A DNA stretch of 64,000 bases from Melioribacteraceae bacterium (GTDB taxonomy: Bacteria; Bacteroidota; Ignavibacteria; Ignavibacteriales; Melioribacteraceae), in NCBI GenBank assembly GCA_035362835.1, contig DAOSDY010000002.1, positions 627,692 through 691,691 on the forward strand, written 5' to 3'. The translations under genes and the position numbers were made by a program. The notes under the pieces were generated by a model, which was not told the origin of the DNA, searched no databases, and worked only from the letters and a program-made list of their open reading frames with translations. Shown piece by piece: positions 16,697-24,017 of the stretch (within the stretch, counting starts at the first letter, position 1; each line of letters opens with the position of its first letter).

Positions 16697-17519
16697 ACTG
16701 TTTAAAATAGGATTCTTATCTGTAACGTTTCTCGATCTGATCGATATACTTCTTGTTGCTTTCATTTTTTACAAGCTCTATTCGGTAATATCCGGTACTA
16801 TTGCCGCTCAAATATTCTACGGACTGTTAATCGTTCTCTTTCTTTCATTTATTGCTCAGGCCGCAAATTTTAAAGCTCTCGGCTGGTTGCTGAAATTAAT
16901 TTCTGAAGTCTGGGTTATTGCATTTATTATTCTGTTTCAACCTGAAATCAGGAGAATGCTTGTCCTGATAGGGAAGAGTCCGATTGTTCGGATTTTCTTG
17001 AAAGGTGATGAGAGTGATGTAGCAGACGTTGTTGCAGATGCTGCATTTGAACTGGCACAGCATCAGCATGGCGCTCTTATAGTACTTGTAAAATCGGTCG
17101 GAATAAAAGGTGTTGCGGAAACAGGGGAGGCAATTAATTCTAAAGTTACGAAAAGCCTTTTAAGAGCTATCTTCTTCCCCAGGTCGCCTCTTCATGATGG
17201 TGCAGTAATTATAAGGAATGACAATATTGAAGCGGCAAGATGCACACTCCCGCTTTCAAGCGAAACATCTAAGGACGGTATTACTCTTGGAATGCGCCAT
17301 AGGGCCGGCCTCGGAATTTCTGAACAGGCCGATGTTATTAGCGTGATTGTGTCGGAAGAATCCGGAAGTATTTCAGTGGCAGAGAATGGTCTGTTAAAAA
17401 GAGGTTTATCTAAAGAATCATTACGCAATTACCTCAGAAACGGGCTAAGAGTTACTAAGGTTAGAGGATTTAAGGGGATTCTTAATCATTTAAAGAAGAG
17501 TTCAGTTAATAACCACTGA
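16689..17519 (+). CDS. cdaA: Diadenylate cyclase CdaA (c-di-AMP synthase)
   Basis: Makes cyclic di-AMP from two ATP at the inner membrane; c-di-AMP governs potassium/osmolyte balance and wall homeostasis in many bacteria. Three hydrophobic segments (about 17-33, 38-56, 66-84) precede the DAC domain with DGA at 170-172 and RHR at 203-205, the two signature motifs. 276 aa, the CdaA size. Its start lies inside the end of folP (8-base overlap), and folP-cdaA adjacency is common in Bacteroidota. No c-di-AMP phosphodiesterase is in the window. Confidence 0.95.
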   Translation: MFELFKIGFLSVTFLDLIDILLVAFIFYKLYSVISGTIAAQIFYGLLIVLFLSFIAQAANFKALGWLLKLISEVWVIAFIILFQPEIRRMLVLIGKSPIVRIFLKGDESDVADVVADAAFELAQHQHGALIVLVKSVGIKGVAETGEAINSKVTKSLLRAIFFPRSPLHDGAVIIRNDNIEAARCTLPLSSETSKDGITLGMRHRAGLGISEQADVISVIVSEESGSISVAENGLLKRGLSKESLRNYLRNGLRVTKVRGFKGILNHLKKSSVNNH

Positions 17520-17634
17520 TATTTTTAAACTATAAAAAAAATTTATTGCAGCAGTTTAGTTTATTTTTGAAACTTAGAATTAATTTGTTATGACAAGCAG
17601 TTTAGGAATTCACAACAGACTATAGAGGATGAAA

Positions 17635-18312
17635 ATGAAACTAAGATATTTTTCACATTCAGCCTTTCAGATTACAACGAATAACAATAAAAGGATTTTA
17701 ATCGATCCGTTCCTTGATGATAATCCAACTTCTCCGGTTAAATCATCGGATGTAAGTGCAGACTATATTATACTTACGCATGCTCATGGCGACCATATAG
17801 GCGATGCATTTAAAATAGCTAAAAGAACGGATCCGACATTTATTTGCGTAAATGAACTGGCAAATTATTGTGCGTCTCACGGTTTTAAAGCACATAATAT
17901 GCATATTGGCGGCAGCTATAATTTTGATTTCGGGAAAATTAAATTCACAATAGCTCATCACGGATCACTCACGCCCGATAATCATTACGGAGGTGAACCG
18001 TCCGGTGTTATATTGAGTATTGAAGGAATCAATATATATCATACTGGAGATACGGGATTGTTCTATGATATGAAACTTATAGGTGAAATGACATCAATAG
18101 ATTACATGCTTTTACCTATCGGTGATAATTTTACGATGGGAATAACAGATGCTGCGAAAGCAGTTGAATTGGCTAATCCAAAAATCTCAATTCCGATGCA
18201 CTACAATACTTTCCCTGTAATTAATTCAGATCCAAAATTATTCAAACAAAAAGTTGAGAGTATGGGGAAGAAATGTATTGTAATGGATTTCGGCCAGGAA
18301 ATTGAATTGTAA
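17635..18312 (+). CDS. UPF0173 metal-dependent hydrolase (metallo-beta-lactamase fold)
   Basis: Small metallo-beta-lactamase-fold protein. Metal motif THAHGDHIGD (about 49-58) and later His residues in AHHGS and the HTGDT segment fit a two-metal site; IPMHYNTFP near the C terminus is typical of the UPF0173/YtkL family. The physiological substrate is unknown in the family. ATG 17635 is chosen because GAGG (17625-17628) is 6 bases upstream; ATG 17629 abuts the Shine-Dalgarno directly. It sits 14 bases before parA and may share its transcript. 225 aa. Confidence 0.88.
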   Translation: MKLRYFSHSAFQITTNNNKRILIDPFLDDNPTSPVKSSDVSADYIILTHAHGDHIGDAFKIAKRTDPTFICVNELANYCASHGFKAHNMHIGGSYNFDFGKIKFTIAHHGSLTPDNHYGGEPSGVILSIEGINIYHTGDTGLFYDMKLIGEMTSIDYMLLPIGDNFTMGITDAAKAVELANPKISIPMHYNTFPVINSDPKLFKQKVESMGKKCIVMDFGQEIEL

Positions 18313-18326
18313 ACAAATATACTTAT

Positions 18327-19106
18327 ATGGCTAAAAAAATAGTTATTGCAAATCAGAAAGGCGGAGTCGGTAAAACTACAACCGCTATAAATCTCTCAGC
18401 TTCAGTTGCTGCAGCAGAATACAGAACATTATTGATTGATATTGATCCGCAGGCTAATTCAACTTCAGGTATCGGTATCGAAAAAAATGAGAAGTCTGTT
18501 TACCAGGTGCTTGTAGGTCTAGAAAAAGCGGAGGATTGTATAGTAAATTCCTATATGCCTTTTCTGGATATTCTTCCTTCAACAATTAATCTTGTTGGGG
18601 CAGAGGTTGAACTTGTTTCAATGGAATCAAGAGAATATCTGCTCAAAAAGGCTCTTAATTCGATTGAGGATAAATACGATTTTATTTTTATTGATTGCCC
18701 TCCGTCACTAGGACTTCTAACGCTTAATTCACTTACATGCGCGGATTCAGTCCTAATACCGGTCCAATGCGAATACTTTGCTCTAGAGGGTCTGGGACAG
18801 TTGCTGAATACTATCAATATCGTCAAAAAAAATCTGAATGAAAATCTGAGCATTGAAGGGGTATTGTTAACCATGTTCGATACAAGATTACGTTTATCGC
18901 ACCAGGTTGTTGATGAAGTAAAAAAGTATTTTGGGGAAAAAGTCTACAACACCGTTATTCATAGAAATGTCAGGTTGTCGGAAGCTCCCAGCTACTCAAA
19001 ACCTGTAATTTTATATGATGCAAGTTCAGTCGGTGCTCAGAATTATATATCACTTGCCTCCGAGCTACTTAAAAGAAGCAACCTTGAACCAAAGAGAGTG
19101 AGGTAA
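18327..19106 (+). CDS. parA: Chromosome-partitioning ATPase ParA/Soj
   Basis: Deviant Walker-type ATPase that binds DNA non-specifically when ATP-bound and drives segregation of ParB-parS complexes. Walker A KGGVGKTTT (10-18), Walker A' DIDPQANST, Walker B FIDCPPSLG. 259 aa, chromosomal-type length with no N-terminal DNA-binding extension. It is followed by parB after 5 bases. This pair usually lies near the replication origin, but neither rpmH, gidA nor dnaA is in the window. Confidence 0.95.
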   Translation: MAKKIVIANQKGGVGKTTTAINLSASVAAAEYRTLLIDIDPQANSTSGIGIEKNEKSVYQVLVGLEKAEDCIVNSYMPFLDILPSTINLVGAEVELVSMESREYLLKKALNSIEDKYDFIFIDCPPSLGLLTLNSLTCADSVLIPVQCEYFALEGLGQLLNTINIVKKNLNENLSIEGVLLTMFDTRLRLSHQVVDEVKKYFGEKVYNTVIHRNVRLSEAPSYSKPVILYDASSVGAQNYISLASELLKRSNLEPKRVR

Positions 19107-19111
19107 TAGAA

Positions 19112-20053
19112 ATGAAATCACCTTTAGGCAGGGGATTGGACGCACTAATAAATCCGCAGATTAAAGATAAAATAGATGCACCTGTTGCAATTTCCAGTAA
19201 GGAAATTCAAAAGGATGATGGTAAATCATACGATATCCTGGCGAAAATCCCTGTCGAGTTTATTTCTCCGAATCCATATCAACCCAGAACCTATTTTGAT
19301 CAGGATTCTCATGATGAACTGAAAAAATCGATACTCGAAAACGGACTAATCCAACCTGTAACAGTAAGACGACTTGACCATAACCGATATGAACTGATTT
19401 CCGGTGAGAGGAGACTTAGGGCTTGTAAAGATATAGGGATTAAGGAAATACCGGCGTATATTATAAAAGTTGAGACTAAAGAAGCGATGCTCGCTCTTTC
19501 ACTCATCGAGAATATTCAGAGAGAAAAACTTAATCCGATCGAAATAGCTGTTGCATATAAAAGACTTCTGGATGAATGCAATCTTACACATGAAGAAATT
19601 GCAGTTAAGGTGGGTAAAGACCGGACTACTATTACAAATTTTATTCGACTCTTAAAGCTTCCGGAAAAGATTCAAAACAGTCTGGCAAAGGATGAGATTA
19701 CAACGGGACATGCAAGGGCACTTATCAATCTCCCGACCGACATCCTTCAGCTTGAGATTCTAGATAAAATAATTAAGAAAAGTTTGTCGGTCCGCAAAGT
19801 TGAAGATATTGTTAGAAAACTGACTGAAGAACAGAACGGGAAAAGGAAAAAATTAGCTGTTAACGGTAAATCCGAAATCTCGAAGCTTTCACAAAAAAAT
19901 CTTGAAGAGCGGATTCAAGGTATACTCGGTACTAAAGTACATTGTAGAGCAAAGAAAAATGGTTCGGGTGAACTGATAATAGAATTTTACTCACATGATG
20001 AACTCGATCGACTACTCGAGCTTTTTGAAATCATTGGCAAAGAATTTAATTAA
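19112..20053 (+). CDS. parB: Chromosome-partitioning protein ParB (CTPase/DNA clamp)
   Basis: Loads on parS sites, spreads as a CTP-gated clamp and recruits condensin (scpA and scpB also occur in this window). The N-terminal SPLGRGLDALI tail matches the ParA-stimulating peptide. CTP-binding boxes ISPNPYQPR and SGERRLRA are present, followed by LIENIQREKLNPIE and a helix-turn-helix region (about 150-180), then a C-terminal dimerisation domain. 313 aa. Its 3' end overlaps the next reading frame by up to 59 bases. Confidence 0.95.
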   Translation: MKSPLGRGLDALINPQIKDKIDAPVAISSKEIQKDDGKSYDILAKIPVEFISPNPYQPRTYFDQDSHDELKKSILENGLIQPVTVRRLDHNRYELISGERRLRACKDIGIKEIPAYIIKVETKEAMLALSLIENIQREKLNPIEIAVAYKRLLDECNLTHEEIAVKVGKDRTTITNFIRLLKLPEKIQNSLAKDEITTGHARALINLPTDILQLEILDKIIKKSLSVRKVEDIVRKLTEEQNGKRKKLAVNGKSEISKLSQKNLEERIQGILGTKVHCRAKKNGSGELIIEFYSHDELDRLLELFEIIGKEFN

Positions 20054-20528
20054 AATATTCTACCCGGCACTCCTAATCTTCACGATTAGTGTCAATATTT
20101 ATGGACAATCGGAACAGTTGCAGACGGAAAACGTCAAATCCGATACATCTAATTTTGTGATGAGCAAGTCTCCATGGGGAGCAGTTCTGAGAAGCGCGAT
20201 AATACCTGGATTGGGACAATTTTATAATGAATCTTATTGGAAAATTCCTGTCGTATGGGGTGCAATCGGTTATTTAGGCTACCTCTGGTTTGATAGTAAT
20301 ACGAATTATAAAAAGTACAGGGATCTTTACTTGAGCAACAACACTAATCTAAATTATTTAGACCTTCGGGAACGCTATAGAGACCAGAGAGATCTGAATG
20401 CGGTTTTTATCGGTTTAGCATATTTTCTGAATCTTGTTGATGCATTTGTGGATGCTCATCTATTCGATTTTGATGTCTCAGAGAATGTTGATAACTCACT
20501 GATTTTATCAGTAAAAATTAAATTCTAA
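19995..20528 (+). CDS. DUF5683-type envelope protein, unknown function
   Basis: Exported or membrane protein with a hydrophobic leader (about 18-37, ending NIYGQ) and a second hydrophobic region with the motif SAIIPGLGQFYNESYWKIP (about 67-85), characteristic of DUF5683 proteins found downstream of parB in Bacteroidota/Chlorobiota. A short Tyr/Arg-rich segment (NYKKYRDLY, DLRERYRDQRD) and a last hydrophobic helix follow. ATG 19995 would overlap parB by 59 bases. A TTG at 20034 gives a more conventional signal peptide (overlap 20 bases), so the start is uncertain. Function unknown; constant linkage to parAB suggests only genome order. Confidence 0.72.
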   Translation: MMNSIDYSSFLKSLAKNLIKIFYPALLIFTISVNIYGQSEQLQTENVKSDTSNFVMSKSPWGAVLRSAIIPGLGQFYNESYWKIPVVWGAIGYLGYLWFDSNTNYKKYRDLYLSNNTNLNYLDLRERYRDQRDLNAVFIGLAYFLNLVDAFVDAHLFDFDVSENVDNSLILSVKIKF

Positions 20529-20529
20529 A

Positions 20530-21243
20530 TTGAAAAACTTTCTTACATGCAATAGTTGCAACTCTTCAAATCCGTTATATGCCTATACGTGCGCAAATTG
20601 CAATGCTTTTTTAAGAGCACGAATATCCAATATTGATTTCTGGTCCGTTCTGGGGAAACTAATTGAGTCTCCTGTTAAAGCCGCTGAAATTATTATACAG
20701 TCCGATCATAAAAATTTTATTTCAATAATATTATTCCTTTCGGGCCTAAAATTCGTTTTGAATTTATGGATATTAAACAATGCATTCTCGATTAACGAAA
20801 ATCTTTCAGATAATTTTATTGGTTCAATATTTTCCGGAATCATATTTTTTATTTTAGGAATAGTATTAATAGCATTTGTGTTTAAAATTGTAACGCATCA
20901 ATTAAAAATAAAAACGAGATTTAAGGATAATGTAGCACTATACACATACTCGTTTTTACCATTTACGGCTACTTTGTTAGTGTTATCACCGGTTCAGATC
21001 GCATTGTTCGGTTTTTACTGGTTTAGTTTTAATCCCTCGCCAATCATTATTAAAGAGTTAGCTTCCTATGTAATTATTTTCATCGAAGGTTTATTTGCAA
21101 TATGGAGTTTTGTGCTTATGGTAATAACCAGTTATGCTCAGATGAGGAATTTTATAGGTTCCCTGTTTATTGCCACACTGCAAACAATCATTTTAAGCTT
21201 ATCAGTCATTTTGGGATTTTTTATTCTAACCGGAATTTTGTGA
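20530..21243 (+). CDS. Zinc-ribbon plus YIP1-like multi-pass membrane protein
   Basis: N-terminal zinc-ribbon-like C7-x2-C10 and C21-x2-C24, then about five membrane segments from residue 60 to the end, in the manner of YIP1-domain membrane proteins. Start is a TTG right after the previous stop; no ATG is available before the zinc ribbon. Substrate and role are unknown. The last 23 bases overlap the convergent Ppx/GppA gene. 237 aa. Confidence 0.7.
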   Translation: MKNFLTCNSCNSSNPLYAYTCANCNAFLRARISNIDFWSVLGKLIESPVKAAEIIIQSDHKNFISIILFLSGLKFVLNLWILNNAFSINENLSDNFIGSIFSGIIFFILGIVLIAFVFKIVTHQLKIKTRFKDNVALYTYSFLPFTATLLVLSPVQIALFGFYWFSFNPSPIIIKELASYVIIFIEGLFAIWSFVLMVITSYAQMRNFIGSLFIATLQTIILSLSVILGFFILTGIL

Positions 21244-22150
21244 GGTAATCGATAAGAATCCCGTACCGTAATCCTCTTGTACTCACTTTTATAGTATCAA
21301 TACCAACCAGATCGGCAATAGTTAATAGAATAATTGTACCCGTTAAAATAATATCTTCGCGGCCGGTAACTACATCGCCAAACTTATTTAATATCTCATC
21401 GTTGCTGTACTTGCTGAACATGTCTATCATTTCTCTTAGATCTTGAGTGGTTAGTAATGAATTTTCCACTAGATCCTCGTTATAAGTTTTTAATCCCTGT
21501 TTAATGCAGGAAAGAGTTGTGGGTGTACCCGCAACAGCTATCATCTCAGGTATTGCACTAAAATTGTTCCGGATACTTCCTGCATTTTCTATAATGGTCT
21601 TTTTAATTTTCTTAATATCCGTAATTTTTAATGGATTATTTGGGCTGTGTTTTTCTGTCAGAGAGACTGCGCCGAAATCATAACTCTTTCTAAAGCTCAG
21701 GGATAACTCTGAACCGTAAATCAGCTCTGTACTTCCGCCACCAATGTCAACCACCAAGAATTTTTTTGCAGGATTGCTGAAAGGAATGGATCCGAGGAAA
21801 GACAAGCGAGCTTCGTCTTCTCCCGATAGGATTTCAACGTCCCAGTTGAATTTCTCACGTATTGTTTTGGCTGTCAGATTACCATTCTCTGCCGTTCGAA
21901 AGGCTTTAGTTGCTACAACTTTGGTAATTTCAACCTTATTTTCTTCTATTAACGCCTTATATTTTCCCAAAATATCCATCATTAGATCGATCTTCTCGGC
22001 TGAAATCAAATTTGTCATAGAAAGCTGAGCTGAAATTCTGGGTGCTTCATAACAATTCAGTAAAGGAGTGAGCTTTTCAGACTCCCGACTGTATTCGGCA
22101 ATAAGAAGCAAAATTGTATTTGAGCCGATATCAATGGAAGCAAGATTCAT
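21221..22150 (-). CDS. Ppx/GppA family exopolyphosphatase / pppGpp phosphatase
   Basis: ASKHA-fold phosphatase that trims polyphosphate or converts pppGpp to ppGpp. N-terminal phosphate loop IDIGSNTILLLIAE (6-19), VVATKAFRTAENG (catalytic region), VVDIGGGSTELIYG (second phosphate loop, about 141-154) and the C-terminal STRGLRYGIL. At 309 aa it is the short form without an HD domain. Which of the two substrates is preferred cannot be told from sequence. It is a lone minus-strand gene in a plus-strand block; its 3' end overlaps the YIP1-like gene. Confidence 0.92.
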   Translation of the reverse strand: MNLASIDIGSNTILLLIAEYSRESEKLTPLLNCYEAPRISAQLSMTNLISAEKIDLMMDILGKYKALIEENKVEITKVVATKAFRTAENGNLTAKTIREKFNWDVEILSGEDEARLSFLGSIPFSNPAKKFLVVDIGGGSTELIYGSELSLSFRKSYDFGAVSLTEKHSPNNPLKITDIKKIKKTIIENAGSIRNNFSAIPEMIAVAGTPTTLSCIKQGLKTYNEDLVENSLLTTQDLREMIDMFSKYSNDEILNKFGDVVTGREDIILTGTIILLTIADLVGIDTIKVSTRGLRYGILIDYLTKFRLE

Positions 22151-22188
22151 TTATTTTTTATATTTTTTGACAAAAATCTTCAGGGTTT

Positions 22189-22710
22189 ATGAAAAACATT
22201 AGTAAAGTTTCAAAATTCTTTTTATTTCTATCTGCCGTTGCATTTTCTTTCTGGCTCGGCGGATATATAGTGCGTCAGCTTGTTATTTATCAGTTTTTTG
22301 AACCGGAGAATTTATCTCTCAGATCGCTATATAACTTCAATAATCTTGAAATAGTATTTAAAACAATTTCACCAATAATTTTATTCAATATAATTACTTT
22401 TCCGGCATTTATTTTAAGTTTCTTAATATTTATCCTGACGAACAAAATTGAATTGAAAAAAGAAGGGTGGCTATTGATAATATTATTGGTGATTATTATT
22501 ACTGCGCCATTTGAGATCTTTTTACTAATTAAAGATTACCAAATCTTTAACGGGATTTATTATGAAACCATTTCTGCAGAAATACTGATAGGACAAATTA
22601 AAGAGAGGATGCAGGTATTTAGCAGTTTCTCTTTAATTGAAATATTTTCATACATCGGAATAATTTTTCTGTCAGTTTTTAGACCTCTTAGAAAATCAAA
22701 TGAAAATTAA
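22189..22710 (+). CDS. Four-helix membrane protein, unknown function
   Basis: Not recognised. Hydrophobic segments at about 9-31, 57-84, 91-117 and 145-166 give a four-pass membrane protein with short loops, 173 aa. The first segment has small residues and aromatics (FLFLSAVAFSFWLGGYIV), reminiscent of DUF4149-like proteins, but the resemblance is weak. It starts 38 bases after the divergent Ppx gene and overlaps the next small gene by 11 bases, so it is probably co-transcribed with that gene and aroQ. Confidence 0.65.
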   Translation: MKNISKVSKFFLFLSAVAFSFWLGGYIVRQLVIYQFFEPENLSLRSLYNFNNLEIVFKTISPIILFNIITFPAFILSFLIFILTNKIELKKEGWLLIILLVIIITAPFEIFLLIKDYQIFNGIYYETISAEILIGQIKERMQVFSSFSLIEIFSYIGIIFLSVFRPLRKSNEN

Positions 22711-22972
22711 AGAGAAAGAATTTGAAAATATACTTCAGGATTTGAGAGATCTTGCAAGTCAGATGGGAGCAAAGGTTCGTTTCGAAAGGGGCGACTTTAA
22801 AGGCGGCTACTGCATAATGAGGGAGGATAAAATTATTGTTATAAACAAATTATCCAATCTGCAGAGAAAAGTAATTACCTTAACCTCCGCATTAAAAGAA
22901 TTAGGAGTGGAGGATATATATCTTCCACCAAAGCTTAGAGAAATTATTGACGAACTTAATGATAACACATGA
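22700..22972 (+). CDS. Small conserved-looking protein, unknown function
   Basis: 90-residue soluble protein, not recognised. A helical N terminus (EKEFENILQDLRDLASQMG) is followed by a beta segment with a Gly/Cys core (FERGDFKGGYCIMREDKIIVINKL) and a helical C terminus. It overlaps the membrane-protein gene upstream by 11 bases and aroQ downstream by 4 (ATGA), so it is embedded in a coupled operon. Single Cys, charged ends, no signal peptide. Confidence 0.65.
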   Translation: MKIKEKEFENILQDLRDLASQMGAKVRFERGDFKGGYCIMREDKIIVINKLSNLQRKVITLTSALKELGVEDIYLPPKLREIIDELNDNT

Positions 22973-23403
22973 AAATAATAGTAATTAACGGACCTAATCT
23001 AAATTTAATTAAACGTCGTAATTCTAATGCGTACGGTGAAAATGATCTTACTGAAATTCGTTCCCAGTTAGAGAAAGAATTCCCCTCAATATCCATAGAT
23101 TTCTTTCAAACTAATTCTGAAGACGAGATAGTAAGGTTAGTTCAGAGTGCTCCGGATTCTCATGACGCATTAATTATTAATCCAGCGGGGTATTCTCATA
23201 CTAGTGTAGCTATAAGAGATGCGCTTGAAATATGTGATATACCTAAAATCGAGGTTCATCTATCGAATATTGCTTCACGTGAAGATTTTAGGCAATATTC
23301 ACTAACTTCATCTGTATGCGATGGTTACATTTCCGGATTTAAGCAACGAAGTTATATAGCTGCCGTTTATATTCTAAGCCATCTATTACAAAAGAAATTC
23401 TAA
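22969..23403 (+). CDS. aroQ: Type II 3-dehydroquinate dehydratase
   Basis: Third step of the shikimate pathway, 3-dehydroquinate to 3-dehydroshikimate. Dodecameric flavodoxin-like family: INGPNLNLIKRR (5-16), catalytic Tyr in NAYGEND (22), FFQTNSEDEIV, NPAGYSHTSVAIRDAL with the catalytic His, and VHLSNIASREDFRQYS. 144 aa, the expected size. The catalytic loop reads KRRNSNAYG rather than the common GTREPxxYG, but the Arg and Tyr are kept. Start overlaps the previous gene by 4 bases. A parS-like palindrome lies within its codons at 23275-23286. Confidence 0.95.
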   Translation: MKIIVINGPNLNLIKRRNSNAYGENDLTEIRSQLEKEFPSISIDFFQTNSEDEIVRLVQSAPDSHDALIINPAGYSHTSVAIRDALEICDIPKIEVHLSNIASREDFRQYSLTSSVCDGYISGFKQRSYIAAVYILSHLLQKKF

Positions 23404-23494
23404 AATGCAATAAAGTTTTTTTCTAATAGTTGTGATCCTTGATATTTTACCAAGATTAATTTATTTTGTCTCAAGTAAGTAATAAGGTAATGCT

Positions 23495-23872
23495 ATGAAA
23501 GACTTTGGATTAAAAAAGTTATACTATTCAATTAGCGAAGTAAGCAGACTTACCGGACTTGAGCAATATATACTTAGATATTGGGAAACAGAATTTGAAC
23601 AGTTAAAACCGGGAAAGAACAGAGCAGGTAATAGAATTTATACGAATAAGGATATTAAATTAATCTTACAGATAAAAAGACTCTTAAGAGAAGAAAAGTA
23701 TACGATTGAAGGAGCAAAAAAAATATTGGAGGATTTTTCATCGGAATTACCGATGCAAGTTCCCGGTATAGAAGCAAAGTTGGATAAAACATCCTTACAA
23801 AGTCCAAGATCATTGAAAAAAGATCTTGAGGAAATAAAAAATATTCTAACTCAAATTCAGTCATTCATATAA
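23495..23872 (+). CDS. MerR-family transcriptional regulator
   Basis: DNA-binding regulator with an N-terminal MerR winged helix: YYSISEVSRLTGLEQYILRYWETEF (10-34) and the wing GNRIYTNKDIKLILQIKRLL. It belongs to the small MerR group with Trp in RYWE, common in Bacteroidota/Chlorobiota. The C-terminal half is a short helical dimerisation segment with no effector domain or metal-binding Cys. 125 aa; start after a gap of 91 bases from aroQ, with AAGG upstream. Its stop directly precedes tRNA-Pro. Target genes unknown. Confidence 0.9.
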   Translation: MKDFGLKKLYYSISEVSRLTGLEQYILRYWETEFEQLKPGKNRAGNRIYTNKDIKLILQIKRLLREEKYTIEGAKKILEDFSSELPMQVPGIEAKLDKTSLQSPRSLKKDLEEIKNILTQIQSFI

Positions 23873-23946
23873 CGGAACGTAGCGCAGCCCGGTAGCGTAC
23901 TTGAATGGGGTTCAAGGGGTCGCGGGTTCAAATCCCGCCGTTCCGA
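23873..23946 (+). tRNA. tRNA-Pro(GGG)
   Basis: Complete cloverleaf: acceptor CGGAACG/CGTTCCG; D stem GCGC/GCGT; anticodon stem CTTGA/TCAAG around loop ATGGGGT, giving anticodon GGG; five-base variable loop; T stem GCGGG/CCCGC with loop TTCAAAT; discriminator A. The 3' CCA is not encoded. It begins one base after the merR stop codon's end region and is followed by a strong hairpin. Confidence 0.96.
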
Positions 23947-23951
23947 CTCAG

Positions 23952-23982
23952 ATGAAAGGCACATTTGATATGTGCCTTTCAT
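23952..23982 (+). terminator. Perfect 13-bp hairpin between tRNA-Pro and purF
   Basis: ATGAAAGGCACAT (23952-23964) pairs perfectly with ATGTGCCTTTCAT (23970-23982) around the loop TTGAT. The bases after it are T-rich (GTTTTATATTGTG). It is most simply the terminator for the tRNA transcript, but it lies only 35 bases before the purF ATG, so it could also act in the purF leader. Confidence 0.65.
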
Positions 23983-24017
23983 GTTTTATATTGTGTCCCA
24001 AATTTTGCAAAGTTAAA

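Noticed and set aside
23901..24017. Extended N terminus of purF running through tRNA-Pro
   Set aside because: The first 39 codons of that frame lie in the tRNA and its hairpin. ATG 24018 places the processed Cys9 properly.
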